DNA from: Pseudomonadota bacterium
GTDB lineage: Bacteria > Desulfobacterota > Desulfobulbia > Desulfobulbales > Desulfocapsaceae
DNA: 64,000 bases
Direction: 5' to 3'
Assembly: GCA_018817385.1 (NCBI GenBank)
Contig: JAHIUA010000033.1
Coordinates: 32,677 to 96,676 of the forward strand
The notes below the pieces were generated by a model. That model ran no database searches. It saw nothing but the letters and a program-made list of their open reading frames with translations, and had not been told where the DNA came from. Position numbers and translations under genes: made by a program. Positions 34,890-43,575 of this stretch are shown here, piece by piece. The first letter of the stretch is position 1. Each line of letters begins with the position of its first letter.

Positions 34890-37463
34890 ATGACACATAC
34901 TTCCGACCAAAGAAGGACCTTACCTTTTGTCAACAAACCAGGCCGTTACCTAGGGCTTGAATACAACTCTGCAAACAAGGCGTGGGAAAAAGGTTCCCTC
35001 TCCTGCGCCCTCGTCTTTCCCGATCTTTATGAAATAGGCATGTCCCACCAGGGATTACAGATCCTCTACCATCTTCTCAACAGGGAAGAGCACATCCTGG
35101 CCGATCGCTGCTACTGCCCTGATAAAGATATGGAAGCACTGCTGCGCGAAAAAGGCCTCCCTCTCTGCGCCCTGGAAAGCGGCCGTTCCCTCCTTGAATT
35201 TGACCTCGTGGGCATCACCCTGCCGTATGAGCTCTGTTATAGCAACATCCTTACCATCCTTGACCTGGCCCACATCCCTCTCCGGGCCCAACAGCGAAGC
35301 GAAGGAATGCCGATTATTCTGGGAGGTGGTTCCTGTGGCCTCAACCCGGAACCGATAGCCGACTTTTTTGACGCCGTCCTCCTCGGTGATGGGGAAGAGG
35401 CCATTGTCGAGATTGGAGAGTGTATCCGCCTGGCCAAAAAAGAACAATTGCCCCGAGCACAGATCCTGGAACGGCTGGCAGCAATCCCGGGAGTCTACAT
35501 CCCCTCTTTCTACCGCCCCGCCTATAATGAGGATGGGACAATCGCTGCAATCACCCCCCTGAACCCTGAATTTCCAACGGTGCGAAGAAGAGTTCTGGCA
35601 GATCTCTCTCAAGTTGATCATCTCCTCTACCCCCTCGTTCCCAACGGCAAAATCGTCCATGACCGTCTGGGTGTAGAAATCGCCAGGGGCTGTACCCGAG
35701 GCTGTCGCTTCTGTCAGGCAGGGATCATCTACCGTCCGGTACGTGAACGCAGTCCGGAACAGATCTTTGCTATCGCCAAACAGGGGATAGAGAACTCTGG
35801 TTTCGATGAGCTTGCCCTTCTCTCCCTCTCCACCGGAGATTACTCCTGTCTGTCAACACTCCTCCCCCAACTCATGGATCGTTTTTCCTCACGGCTTGTC
35901 TCCGTCTCCATGCCCTCCATGCGGGTGGGTACCCTGACCCAGGAGGTGATGGATCAGATCAAACGGGTGCGAAAAACCGGTTTCACCCTCGCTCCAGAGG
36001 CAGGCAGTGAACGGCTGCGCAGAGTCATCAATAAAGGAATCACCGAAGAAGACCTGCTCACCACCAGCCGTGATGCCTTTGGTCTGGGCTGGAAGGTGAT
36101 GAAACTCTACTTCATGATTGGATTACCCACAGAAACAGCCGAAGATGTAGATGCCATTGTAGAACTGGCCAAGATGACCAAGCAGGTCGGAGCCCAAAGT
36201 GGAAGAGGCCGTATCCAGATCAACGTCAGCGTGGGAACTTTTGTCCCAAAACCTCATACCTCATTCCAATGGGAGAAACAGATCAGTATGGCAGAGAGCC
36301 GGGAAAAAATATCCCGCTTAAAGGCCATCATGCCCGGGAAGGGGATGAAACTGAAATGGCACGATCCGGAGCAGAGTTTCCTCGAAGGCGTGTTTTCCCG
36401 CGGCGACAGAAGGTTGGCAAATCTCCTGGAAACCGTGTGGAACAAAGGAGCTCGGCTGGACGCCTGGTCCGATCACTTTACTCTCGGCCTCTGGGAAGAG
36501 GCGGCCCGGGAATGTGAACTGTCTCTGGATTCTTTTCTGCGTCCCAGAGGCCACGATGAGATCCTGCCCTGGCAGCACCTGGACAGCGGTGTCGACACCA
36601 GTTTCCTCCTGGAAGAGCTTGAAAAGGCCCATACCGAAACCTACACTCCCGACTGCCGTTACCATGGCTGTCAACAGTGTGGGCTCTGTGATTTTAAAGA
36701 GATCAAACCCATCGTTCAGCGTCCGAAAACAGATGAACAAGGACCCGAAGTCCGAGAGAAAAGCGGCAATTGCCCCTCTCCTGCAGCCAACGGCCAGCCT
36801 GAAGACGAAAAGCATTTTCGCTACACTGTCACCTACTCACGGATAGGAAATATCTGTTACCTCGGTCACTTGGAGATTCTCCAGCTCATCTTTCGGGCCC
36901 TGCGCCGGGCAAAAATCCGTACTAATTTTTCCAAAGGATTTAACCCCTCCCCCAAGGTCTCTTTTGGGCCTGCCCTGCCGGTGGGCACCCAGAGTCTTGC
37001 TGAATTTTTCATCATGGACCTGCCAGAACCCCTGACCGACCTGCCAGCGACTCAGGCACGTTTGAACGAGCAGCTGGTCGGTGGTCTGCATGTGGAGAAG
37101 ATCATCCTCAGTGACGGTTCTGTTCCCCAGATGTTTATCAGCAGCTACCGTATCCGCCTGGAAGAACCCCTCACTGCTGAGGAGGAAAATCGGCTGCAGC
37201 AGTTTTTAGACACAGACACCTTTTCCATTGAACGCAGCCGTAAGGGAAAAACCAAAGCGATCGACCTTCGGCCTCTGGTTGTCAAGCTGGAGGTTGAAAA
37301 CCAAGACATCTTGTATCTGGAGATGATCAGCAAGGCCACCGAGGCAGGAGTCAAACCTCTGGAAGCCCTGGCAGCAATCCTGGCAAAAGAGCATAAAGAA
37401 CTGCTCAGCGCAGATCTTATCAAGACGGGATGGAATGAACCGAAAAAAGATACCCAGAAATGA
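34890..37463 (+). CDS. Radical SAM protein with B12-binding-like N-terminus and C-terminal DUF2344
   Basis: About 857 residues from the ATG at 34890; the frame is open to 34791 but that part shows no family resemblance. It fits the TIGR03960 family: N-terminal cobalamin-binding-like domain (about 30-215, with ILGGGSCGLNPEPIADFFDAVLLGDGEEAIVEI), a radical SAM core with the 4Fe-4S motif CTRGCRFCQAG (about residue 265-275), and TLAPEAGSERLRRVINKGITEEDL. A C-terminal DUF2344 domain (about 670-850: RYTVTYSRIGNICYLGHLEILQLIFRALRRAKI) is fused on. A CxxCGLCDF cluster lies near residue 620. The reaction is not known. It often neighbours ribonuclease G in other genomes, not here. Confidence 0.9.
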   Translation: MTHTSDQRRTLPFVNKPGRYLGLEYNSANKAWEKGSLSCALVFPDLYEIGMSHQGLQILYHLLNREEHILADRCYCPDKDMEALLREKGLPLCALESGRSLLEFDLVGITLPYELCYSNILTILDLAHIPLRAQQRSEGMPIILGGGSCGLNPEPIADFFDAVLLGDGEEAIVEIGECIRLAKKEQLPRAQILERLAAIPGVYIPSFYRPAYNEDGTIAAITPLNPEFPTVRRRVLADLSQVDHLLYPLVPNGKIVHDRLGVEIARGCTRGCRFCQAGIIYRPVRERSPEQIFAIAKQGIENSGFDELALLSLSTGDYSCLSTLLPQLMDRFSSRLVSVSMPSMRVGTLTQEVMDQIKRVRKTGFTLAPEAGSERLRRVINKGITEEDLLTTSRDAFGLGWKVMKLYFMIGLPTETAEDVDAIVELAKMTKQVGAQSGRGRIQINVSVGTFVPKPHTSFQWEKQISMAESREKISRLKAIMPGKGMKLKWHDPEQSFLEGVFSRGDRRLANLLETVWNKGARLDAWSDHFTLGLWEEAARECELSLDSFLRPRGHDEILPWQHLDSGVDTSFLLEELEKAHTETYTPDCRYHGCQQCGLCDFKEIKPIVQRPKTDEQGPEVREKSGNCPSPAANGQPEDEKHFRYTVTYSRIGNICYLGHLEILQLIFRALRRAKIRTNFSKGFNPSPKVSFGPALPVGTQSLAEFFIMDLPEPLTDLPATQARLNEQLVGGLHVEKIILSDGSVPQMFISSYRIRLEEPLTAEEENRLQQFLDTDTFSIERSRKGKTKAIDLRPLVVKLEVENQDILYLEMISKATEAGVKPLEALAAILAKEHKELLSADLIKTGWNEPKKDTQK

Positions 37464-37614
37464 TACGGTCCAGCTTTCCTCGCTTCAGGCCGGAAATCCT
37501 GTTGCCTCGACCTCTCTCTCTATGGTAGAAATATGTTCATAACCTTGAACCTGTATCTGTCCACCTTCTGGGTGATGATAGGTATGTATATCTTAGATTT
37601 TAAAAGGAGCCCCC

Positions 37615-38961
37615 ATGACGACAAAGAAAATCGTCCTTCGCGATGACGAGATGCCAACCCAATGGTATAATGTAGGGCCGGACATCCCAAATGGACTGCT
37701 GCCTCCCCTGGATCCGGAAACCAAAGAACCCATGGGACCTGAAAAACTAGGTGCCATCTTTCCCATGTCACTTCTTGAACAGGAAATGTCCGGTGAACGG
37801 TTTATTGATATCCCGGAAGAAGTCCTGGATGTATTGAAAATATGGCGTCCCTCCCCTTTGGTTCGCGCCAGAGCTCTGGAGCAGGCCCTGGGCACCAAGG
37901 CCAAGATCTACTTCAAAAACGAGGGGGTCTCTCCGGTTGGATCGCATAAACCGAACTCTGCCGTTCCCCAGGCCTACTACAATGCCAAAGAAGGCATCAA
38001 ACGTCTCGCCACTGAAACAGGTGCCGGTCAGTGGGGCTGCGCCCTTTCCTTTGCCACCCAGAAGTTCGGGCTTGAGTGTAAGGTATACATGGTCCGCGTC
38101 TCCTTTGACCAGAAACCCTACCGAAAATCGATGATGCAGACCTTTGGTGCTGATATCGTATCTAGCCCCAGCGACAGCACCAATATCGGCCGCAAGATCC
38201 GAGCAGAGTACCCTGATACTGCCGGTTCACTGGGCATTGCCATCTCCGAGGCCATCGAGGATGCGGCCAGCCGGGAAGACACCAACTATGCCCTGGGCTC
38301 TGTTCTCAACCATGTTATTCTCCACCAGTCCATCATCGGTCTTGAGGCCAAGAAACAGATGGAAATCGCCGGCGACTACCCCGATGTCATCATCGGCTGC
38401 TGCGGTGGTGGTTCAAACTTTGCCGGCCTGGCCTCCCCTTACGTCCCCGATTATCTGGAGGGGAAGAAAATCCGCTTTGTCGGAGTGGAGCCCGCCTCCT
38501 GCCCCTCGCTCACCATGGGCAGACTGGCCTACGACTTCGGTGACGTGGCCCAGACCACTCCGCTGCTCAATATGTACACCCTGGGACATGATTTCATTCC
38601 TCCGGGAATTCATGCTGGTGGCCTCCGGTATCACGGTATGGCTCCCATTGTCTCGGCACTGGTCCGAGAAAAGATCATTGACCCAATCAAGGTTCATCAA
38701 CTGGAATGTTTCGAGGCTGGTGTCCTCTTCGCCAGGACAGAGGGGATCATCCCGGCACCCGAGACCTGCCATGCCATCCGCGGTGCCATTATTGAGGCCA
38801 CTCGCGACAAGAATGACCCCAAGACCATCCTCTTCAACTTTTCCGGTCACGGTCTCATTGACATGGCCTCCTATGACAAATACTTTTCCGGGGATCTCCA
38901 GAACTATGATTACCCGAAAGAGGCCATCGAAGCATCCATGGCCAAGCTTCCGAAGATCTGA
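37615..38961 (+). CDS. trpB: Tryptophan synthase beta chain, TrpB2 type
   Basis: A 448-residue PLP enzyme of the TrpB2 (TrpB-like, TIGR01415) group, longer than classical TrpB1. Typical features are the N-terminal extension [16 protein letters not shown], the PLP-lysine motif [20 protein letters not shown], the phosphate-binding loop [15 protein letters not shown] and the C-terminal [11 protein letters not shown]. It joins indole and serine to make tryptophan. No trpA lies next to it; TrpB2 proteins often stand alone and may salvage indole. A ribosome site (AAAGGAG) lies just upstream. A leader peptide or T-box was looked for and not found. Confidence 0.94.
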   Translation: MTTKKIVLRDDEMPTQWYNVGPDIPNGLLPPLDPETKEPMGPEKLGAIFPMSLLEQEMSGERFIDIPEEVLDVLKIWRPSPLVRARALEQALGTKAKIYFKNEGVSPVGSHKPNSAVPQAYYNAKEGIKRLATETGAGQWGCALSFATQKFGLECKVYMVRVSFDQKPYRKSMMQTFGADIVSSPSDSTNIGRKIRAEYPDTAGSLGIAISEAIEDAASREDTNYALGSVLNHVILHQSIIGLEAKKQMEIAGDYPDVIIGCCGGGSNFAGLASPYVPDYLEGKKIRFVGVEPASCPSLTMGRLAYDFGDVAQTTPLLNMYTLGHDFIPPGIHAGGLRYHGMAPIVSALVREKIIDPIKVHQLECFEAGVLFARTEGIIPAPETCHAIRGAIIEATRDKNDPKTILFNFSGHGLIDMASYDKYFSGDLQNYDYPKEAIEASMAKLPKI

Positions 38962-39016
38962 TTTCTTCTCTTCTCTATTCCTCCCATTGGTTTCTTCCCT
39001 GAAACGGAAGAGACCA

Positions 39017-40243
39017 ATGGGACCGAATCGAATGCCCCGGCTGAAGGTTTCCACACTACAAGCCGTGGTTTTCTTTCTTCTCCTTGTCTTGTTTTGTCCC
39101 CTCAGTCAGGCCCAGGAACACCCAGGCCTGCAACAGCATGTCATCCACGGCGGCTATGCCCTGAGCAAAAACGGAAAAATTGTCGTGGCAAGGAATATGG
39201 AGAAGACCTTTATCCCGGCCTCCACCATTAAACTCATCACCAGCCTGGCCGCCCTGGAAATTCTCGGTCCAAATTATCACTTTACCACCCGCCTCTTTTT
39301 CGACAGAGAGCAGAATCTCTATATCCTCGGTTCAGGAGATCCCTTCCTGGTCTCTGAAAAAGTCACCTCCATTGCCAAATCAGTAGCGGGCCTGGGAATC
39401 ATGGCAATACGAGACATTATACTCGATGACTCGGCATTTGCCCTGGAAGGGGATGCCGATGGTTCCGAAAATTCCCAGAACCCCTATGACGCCGACTGCT
39501 CCGCCCTGGCAGTCAACTTTAACGCCCTGCCCCTGGATGTTCTCCGCAATTCAAAAGTCCGCTCCTCCGAGCCACAGACCCCCTACCTGCCACTGATGGG
39601 AAGAATCGGCCAGGCCCTCAACGATGGTCGGCAGCGGGTAAATGTCAATGCCTTCCCTGACCAGGGAGGCCTCTCTAACACCCTTCGTTATTGCGGTGAA
39701 CTCTTTCAAACGATACTTCGGCAACAAGGTGTCGAGATGACAGGTGCAATCAAACAGGGAAAGATTCCCCCCGGGACAACAGCTCTCTTAGACTATGTGG
39801 CCCCGGAAACAGTGAGCGACCTGGTACGCTCCTGCCTGCTCGCTTCCAATAACTTCATGGCCAACCAGCTTTACCTGGCTCTTGGCAGGGCAAGATATGG
39901 TCCTCCAGCAACCTGGGAAAAAAGTCAGCTGACGGTCAATGCGTTTATTCGCGACCAGCTCCACCTGCAGCCCACCCAGGTCACCATGGTCGAAGGATCA
40001 GGATTATCGAGAAAAAACCGCATCAGTCCAGAGGCTATGATCCAGGTATTGGAAACCTTTAAACCCTATGCCTCACTGCTCCCGCAAAAATACGGGGTCC
40101 CCATGAAATCAGGAACCCTGACGGATGTATACTGTTATGCCGGCTATTTTAAAAGGGATCAAGCGCTGAACCCCTTTGTCATCTTGCTTAACCAGAAAAC
40201 AAACCACAGGGATCAGATCTTCAAGACCCTTTACCGCCTGTAA
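39017..40243 (+). CDS. dacB: D-alanyl-D-alanine carboxypeptidase, PBP4 type (peptidase S13)
   Basis: About 408 residues from ATG 39017, which has a GGAAGAG ribosome site; the same frame is open far upstream through trpB, where it is a shadow. A signal peptide (VVFFLLLVLFCPLSQAQ) precedes the penicillin-binding domain. The three active-site motifs are ASTIK (about residue 70; catalytic Ser), SNN (about 286) and KSGT (about 367). It trims peptidoglycan peptides in the periplasm. At about 408 residues it is shorter than E. coli PBP4, with a smaller insert domain. It is 55 bases after trpB. Confidence 0.9.
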   Translation: MGPNRMPRLKVSTLQAVVFFLLLVLFCPLSQAQEHPGLQQHVIHGGYALSKNGKIVVARNMEKTFIPASTIKLITSLAALEILGPNYHFTTRLFFDREQNLYILGSGDPFLVSEKVTSIAKSVAGLGIMAIRDIILDDSAFALEGDADGSENSQNPYDADCSALAVNFNALPLDVLRNSKVRSSEPQTPYLPLMGRIGQALNDGRQRVNVNAFPDQGGLSNTLRYCGELFQTILRQQGVEMTGAIKQGKIPPGTTALLDYVAPETVSDLVRSCLLASNNFMANQLYLALGRARYGPPATWEKSQLTVNAFIRDQLHLQPTQVTMVEGSGLSRKNRISPEAMIQVLETFKPYASLLPQKYGVPMKSGTLTDVYCYAGYFKRDQALNPFVILLNQKTNHRDQIFKTLYRL

Positions 40244-40663
40244 GCGCCATCTCTGCGCCGAGAAAACAGGGGCAAATTTAATTGACAGGCAACAAATTTC
40301 CTTTCACCCTTCGAGGATAATTCTCTTTCTCACTTTCTGGCCATGGGATACCTGTTCCCGTCCCCTGCCACTGTAAAGACATGTCACTGGAATAAATGAC
40401 AATAATTGATCAGCCTCTATGCGTTCTCTTAATTTTTCCGCTTTCACATTTTCTTTTCCGAGGAAAGATATACTATAGTTTTTTTGCACCACATAAAAAA
40501 AGACCTCTTTATAAATTGCCATAGCAATTCAGACAGCTACACAAACCAATTCAACCTGGCACATATTGTGCATAAGGAATTGCAAGATGCTCTATTGGCC
40601 TGCAAAAATACTCCCGGACAACCTTGTCCTAACCCAATTATTTCGATCTAGAGGAGAGTACGT
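40244..40663. other. Intergenic spacer upstream of the rhodanese selenoprotein gene
   Basis: About 420 bases without a convincing gene. TATACT at 40469-40474 could be a -10 box, but no good -35 lies at the right distance. A strong ribosome site (GAGGAGAG) is at its right end. Otherwise nothing is seen. Confidence 0.4.
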
Positions 40664-42001
40664 ATGAAGAAAACCATGACCCGATTCATTCCTTTTTTCA
40701 TCATGGCATCATTTTTGGTGACAGGATGTAATCAGAATGTCAAATCGACCGCCACTGCTGCCAAACCTGCAGTCAGCACTGAGGCCAAGAAAGATCAAGG
40801 CCCCGTCTATAAAGGCAAGGTAGTAGGGAAATCAAACAAGGCCAAGCAAATTTCCATTGCTGTCGGCCAAGGCAAAGATGCAAAAACCGTCATGGTCAGT
40901 TTCGACGACAAGACCAAGGGGCTCGAACATGCATCTGAAGGGGAAGGAGCCGTCATCGCTTATGAAATGCGCGCTGGTATTCCTTTTGCTACCGTTATTA
41001 AACCCAAACTTGCCACACTGGCTCCCGGTGTTACCGCTATCACCCCGACCGAGGTAAAAGCCCTGCTTGACGGCAACAAAGATTTTCTCCTGGTTGATTC
41101 ACGCCCCGGTGCCCGATACTCCGCATCACATCTTCCCGGCGCTATTTCAATCCCTGTCTGTGAGATGCAGGAACTCCTGCAGAACCTCCCCAAAGACAAA
41201 GAGAAGCTACTCATCTTTTACTGTGGAGGGCCCACATGAGGCATGAGTACAAAGTCCGCCGGTCAGGCGGTCCAAGCTGGTTATAAAAATATTCGTGTTA
41301 TGCTTGCCGGTGAGCCGGCCTGGGTCAAGGCAGGGTATCCGACCTATGCCAACTATGGCTGGGTCTGTCGCGGAAATATTGTTCTTATCGATCTGCGCTC
41401 CCCTGAAAAAGATAGCGCAGAGCGTATCCCACGCTCAGTAAACATACCTTTTGCCCAATTTTCCGACAATTACGACGAGATTCCCCTCAAGGCCCCTGTG
41501 GTCCTCTACTCGGACAATGAGGAAGAAACCACTGCCGCCATGAGGATGCTCTTAGAAAATGGTTATAAAAATGTTTCCATGGTAGAGGGTGGTATCCTCG
41601 GTTGGAAACAGCTTGGTGGCAACTTGGAAAAAGGACCGGTAGTCACCGATATCAACTGGAAAAGAATCCTCGCCGAGGGTGAGGTCTCGGTGGCAGAGTT
41701 TAAAAAGGCCCTGGCTGACCCAAAGGAAGCGACAATTCTCGACGTCAGGACCAGAGAGGAGGTTGCCGCCGGAAAATTTCCCAATTCTCAGCACATTCCT
41801 CTGGACGAACTCTGTAAAGACATGGACCAGTTCGTCTGTAAAATAAAAGACCTGCAGAAAAACGAGAAGATTTACATCCACTGCACCACTGGCGCCAGAG
41901 CAGAAATGGCCTACAACGAGCTGAAAAAACGTGATTTCAACGCCTTTTATCTGATAGCAGAAGTTGATTGCAGCGGAGATGATTGTAGTATAGAAGAGTA
42001 A
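40664..42001 (+). CDS. Triple-rhodanese lipoprotein, predicted selenoprotein (in-frame UGA = Sec192)
   Basis: A predicted 445-residue lipoprotein (lipobox VTGC at about 18-21) with three rhodanese domains. The first (about 125-225) has the active-site loop FYCGGPT, then TGA at 41237-41239, then GMSTKSA. The frame continues in register to 42001 with more rhodanese sequence. Related CGGPT-type rhodaneses carry Cys where this TGA lies, as I recall the family. A stem CCGCC/GGCGG with loop GGTCA follows at 41256-41270, like a bacterial SECIS. Domain 2 (about 240-300) lacks an active Cys (YSDNEEE). Domain 3 (about 325-435) has the canonical HCTTGARAE loop. A nonsense mutation is the alternative reading. 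Confidence 0.82.
41256..41270 (+). promoter_or_regulatory. Candidate bacterial SECIS element
   Basis: CCGCC (41256-41260) pairs perfectly with GGCGG (41266-41270), leaving the loop GGTCA. The loop starts 21 bases after the UGA and begins with G-G-U, like the GGUCU apical loop of E. coli fdhF. Spacing and loop fit the known bacterial SECIS pattern. It lies inside the coding region. Confidence 0.65.
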
Positions 42002-42048
42002 TTTCATCCTTCCTCCTCCAATTTTTCGGGGGAGCAGAAATTTTTTCC

Positions 42049-42090
42049 AGGGAAGAGGTGTGTCATGCACACCTCTTCCCTTTTTTTTTT
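42049..42090 (+). terminator. Rho-independent terminator after the rhodanese gene
   Basis: A 14-bp perfect stem (42049-42062 with 42068-42081; arm AGGGAAGAGGTGTG) with a 5-nt loop, followed by a run of ten T (42081-42090). It closes the selenoprotein transcription unit, supporting the view that coding runs through the UGA to 42001. Confidence 0.95.
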
Positions 42091-42342
42091 CACAGTATTG
42101 TCTCCCGGCAGATCGCCCCTGAACCTCCTTCTCCAGGGTCCAACACCTGTATTCTTCTTTACTTGGTATTTCATAAGCCCCCGCGCCCGCAAAAGGTTCG
42201 GCCGGTCTCAAAAAACATACTCAGAATGTGTCCGCCCGTAACGTACCAGCCTTCCACTCAGTGCTTTTCTCGAAAACACTTTTCCCGTGCGAACAGGTAG
42301 CCGACATGGTAGTATTTTTCCTCATTTTCTGAATAGACTCCC

Positions 42343-43569
42343 ATGAAGATCCTTCACACCTCAGACTGGCACCTCGGCCATAAACTCTACGGCAAGCACC
42401 GTTACCAGGAGTTTTCCCTTTTCCTTGACTGGCTGCTGACTGTTCTTGACGAACAGGGGATTGAGACCCTGCTCATAGCCGGTGATGTCTTTGATGGCCA
42501 GACTCCTTCCAACCAGATTCTGGAGCTCTATTACCGCTTTCTCTCCCGAATTTCCCACTCCCCCTGCCGCCATGTGATCATTATCGGAGGTAACCATGAC
42601 TCCCCTACCCTGCTCAATGCTCCCCGGGAACTCCTCCGTTTTCTCGACATTCATGTCATTGGCAGAGCCCCTGAAGAGATGGACGATGAGATCATCCTCC
42701 TACGCGACGAAAACAACAGGCCCGAGCTTATGGTCCTTGCCGTGCCCTATCTTCGGGACAGGGACCTCCGATCAACTGATGCCGGAGAAAGCCTGTATGA
42801 CAAGGAGAAGAAGCTCCTGGCAGGAATAGAGGACCATTATTCGAGACTGTATGAACGGGCCGAGAAGATCCAGGAAGGCCTGGAGAAGCCTCTCCCCATT
42901 GTGGCCATGGGCCATCTCTTCTGTCAAGGCGGCAGTACCAGTCAGGGAGACGGGATTCGCGAACTGTATGTGGGCTCTCTCGTCCGTGTGGGCCTTGATA
43001 CCTTTCCCGCCCAGATCGATTATCTCGCCTTGGGTCACCTCCATCTTGCCCAAAAAGTCAGAAGGCAGGAGAACAGACGATATTCCGGGGCACCTCTCAC
43101 CATGGGTTTTAATGAGGCTGACAAACAGAAATACGTCCTTGCGGTAACCCTCACGCCCAGCCTCACGGTGACTGAAATTCCAGTCCCCTGCTTTCAAGCA
43201 CTGCACAGTATCACTGGAGACCTCGTCCACATCCTTACGACCATTAATCACCTGCGAGAGAGGCAACAATCCATTCTCCTTGAAATCAACTACTCCGGCC
43301 AGGCCCTCCTGGACGACCTACAGGAGCAGATTGATAGAGCTGTTGCCGACAGCCCCCTTGAGGTCCTGCGCATCAGCAACAAACGGATCTATGACCATGT
43401 GCTGCAGCACACTTCTGAGATCAAGACCCTGGAAGATCTCTCTCCATTCCAGGTATTCCAGCAATGCCTCCATCTCCATGAAGTTGATCAGGATCAGCAA
43501 CAGGAAATGGAGCAGACCTTCAGCACAGCGCTTGCTGCCCTGGAAAATGAAGACAGCTCTCGGGAGTAG
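42343..43569 (+). CDS. sbcD: Exonuclease SbcD (Mre11-like nuclease)
   Basis: A 408-residue metallophosphoesterase. The five metal motifs are HTSDWHLGHKLYGKHR, AGDVFDGQTPS, GGNHDSP, MGHLFCQG and LGHLHLAQ. Together with SbcC it forms the Rad50/Mre11-type complex that cleaves hairpins and processes double-strand ends. The capping domain and C-terminal region are present (about 290-400). It is followed after 6 bases by sbcC. The 42091-42342 spacer shows nothing else. Confidence 0.97.
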   Translation: MKILHTSDWHLGHKLYGKHRYQEFSLFLDWLLTVLDEQGIETLLIAGDVFDGQTPSNQILELYYRFLSRISHSPCRHVIIIGGNHDSPTLLNAPRELLRFLDIHVIGRAPEEMDDEIILLRDENNRPELMVLAVPYLRDRDLRSTDAGESLYDKEKKLLAGIEDHYSRLYERAEKIQEGLEKPLPIVAMGHLFCQGGSTSQGDGIRELYVGSLVRVGLDTFPAQIDYLALGHLHLAQKVRRQENRRYSGAPLTMGFNEADKQKYVLAVTLTPSLTVTEIPVPCFQALHSITGDLVHILTTINHLRERQQSILLEINYSGQALLDDLQEQIDRAVADSPLEVLRISNKRIYDHVLQHTSEIKTLEDLSPFQVFQQCLHLHEVDQDQQQEMEQTFSTALAALENEDSSRE

Positions 43570-43575
43570 GCGGTC

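Noticed and set aside
37464..37614. Tryptophan attenuator or T-box upstream of trpB
   Set aside because: No Trp-codon leader peptide and no T-box sequence are visible in the 151-base spacer.
38144..39016. A 699-residue reading frame running through trpB into the carboxypeptidase
   Set aside because: The first 290 residues are an off-frame shadow of trpB with biased composition; the signal peptide and ribosome site place the real start at 39017.
41237..41239. Reading the TGA as a true stop that splits the rhodanese into two genes, or as a pseudogene
   Set aside because: The frame is kept exactly, domain 1 spans the codon, the second part has no ribosome site of its own, a SECIS-like stem-loop follows, and the terminator is after the second part.
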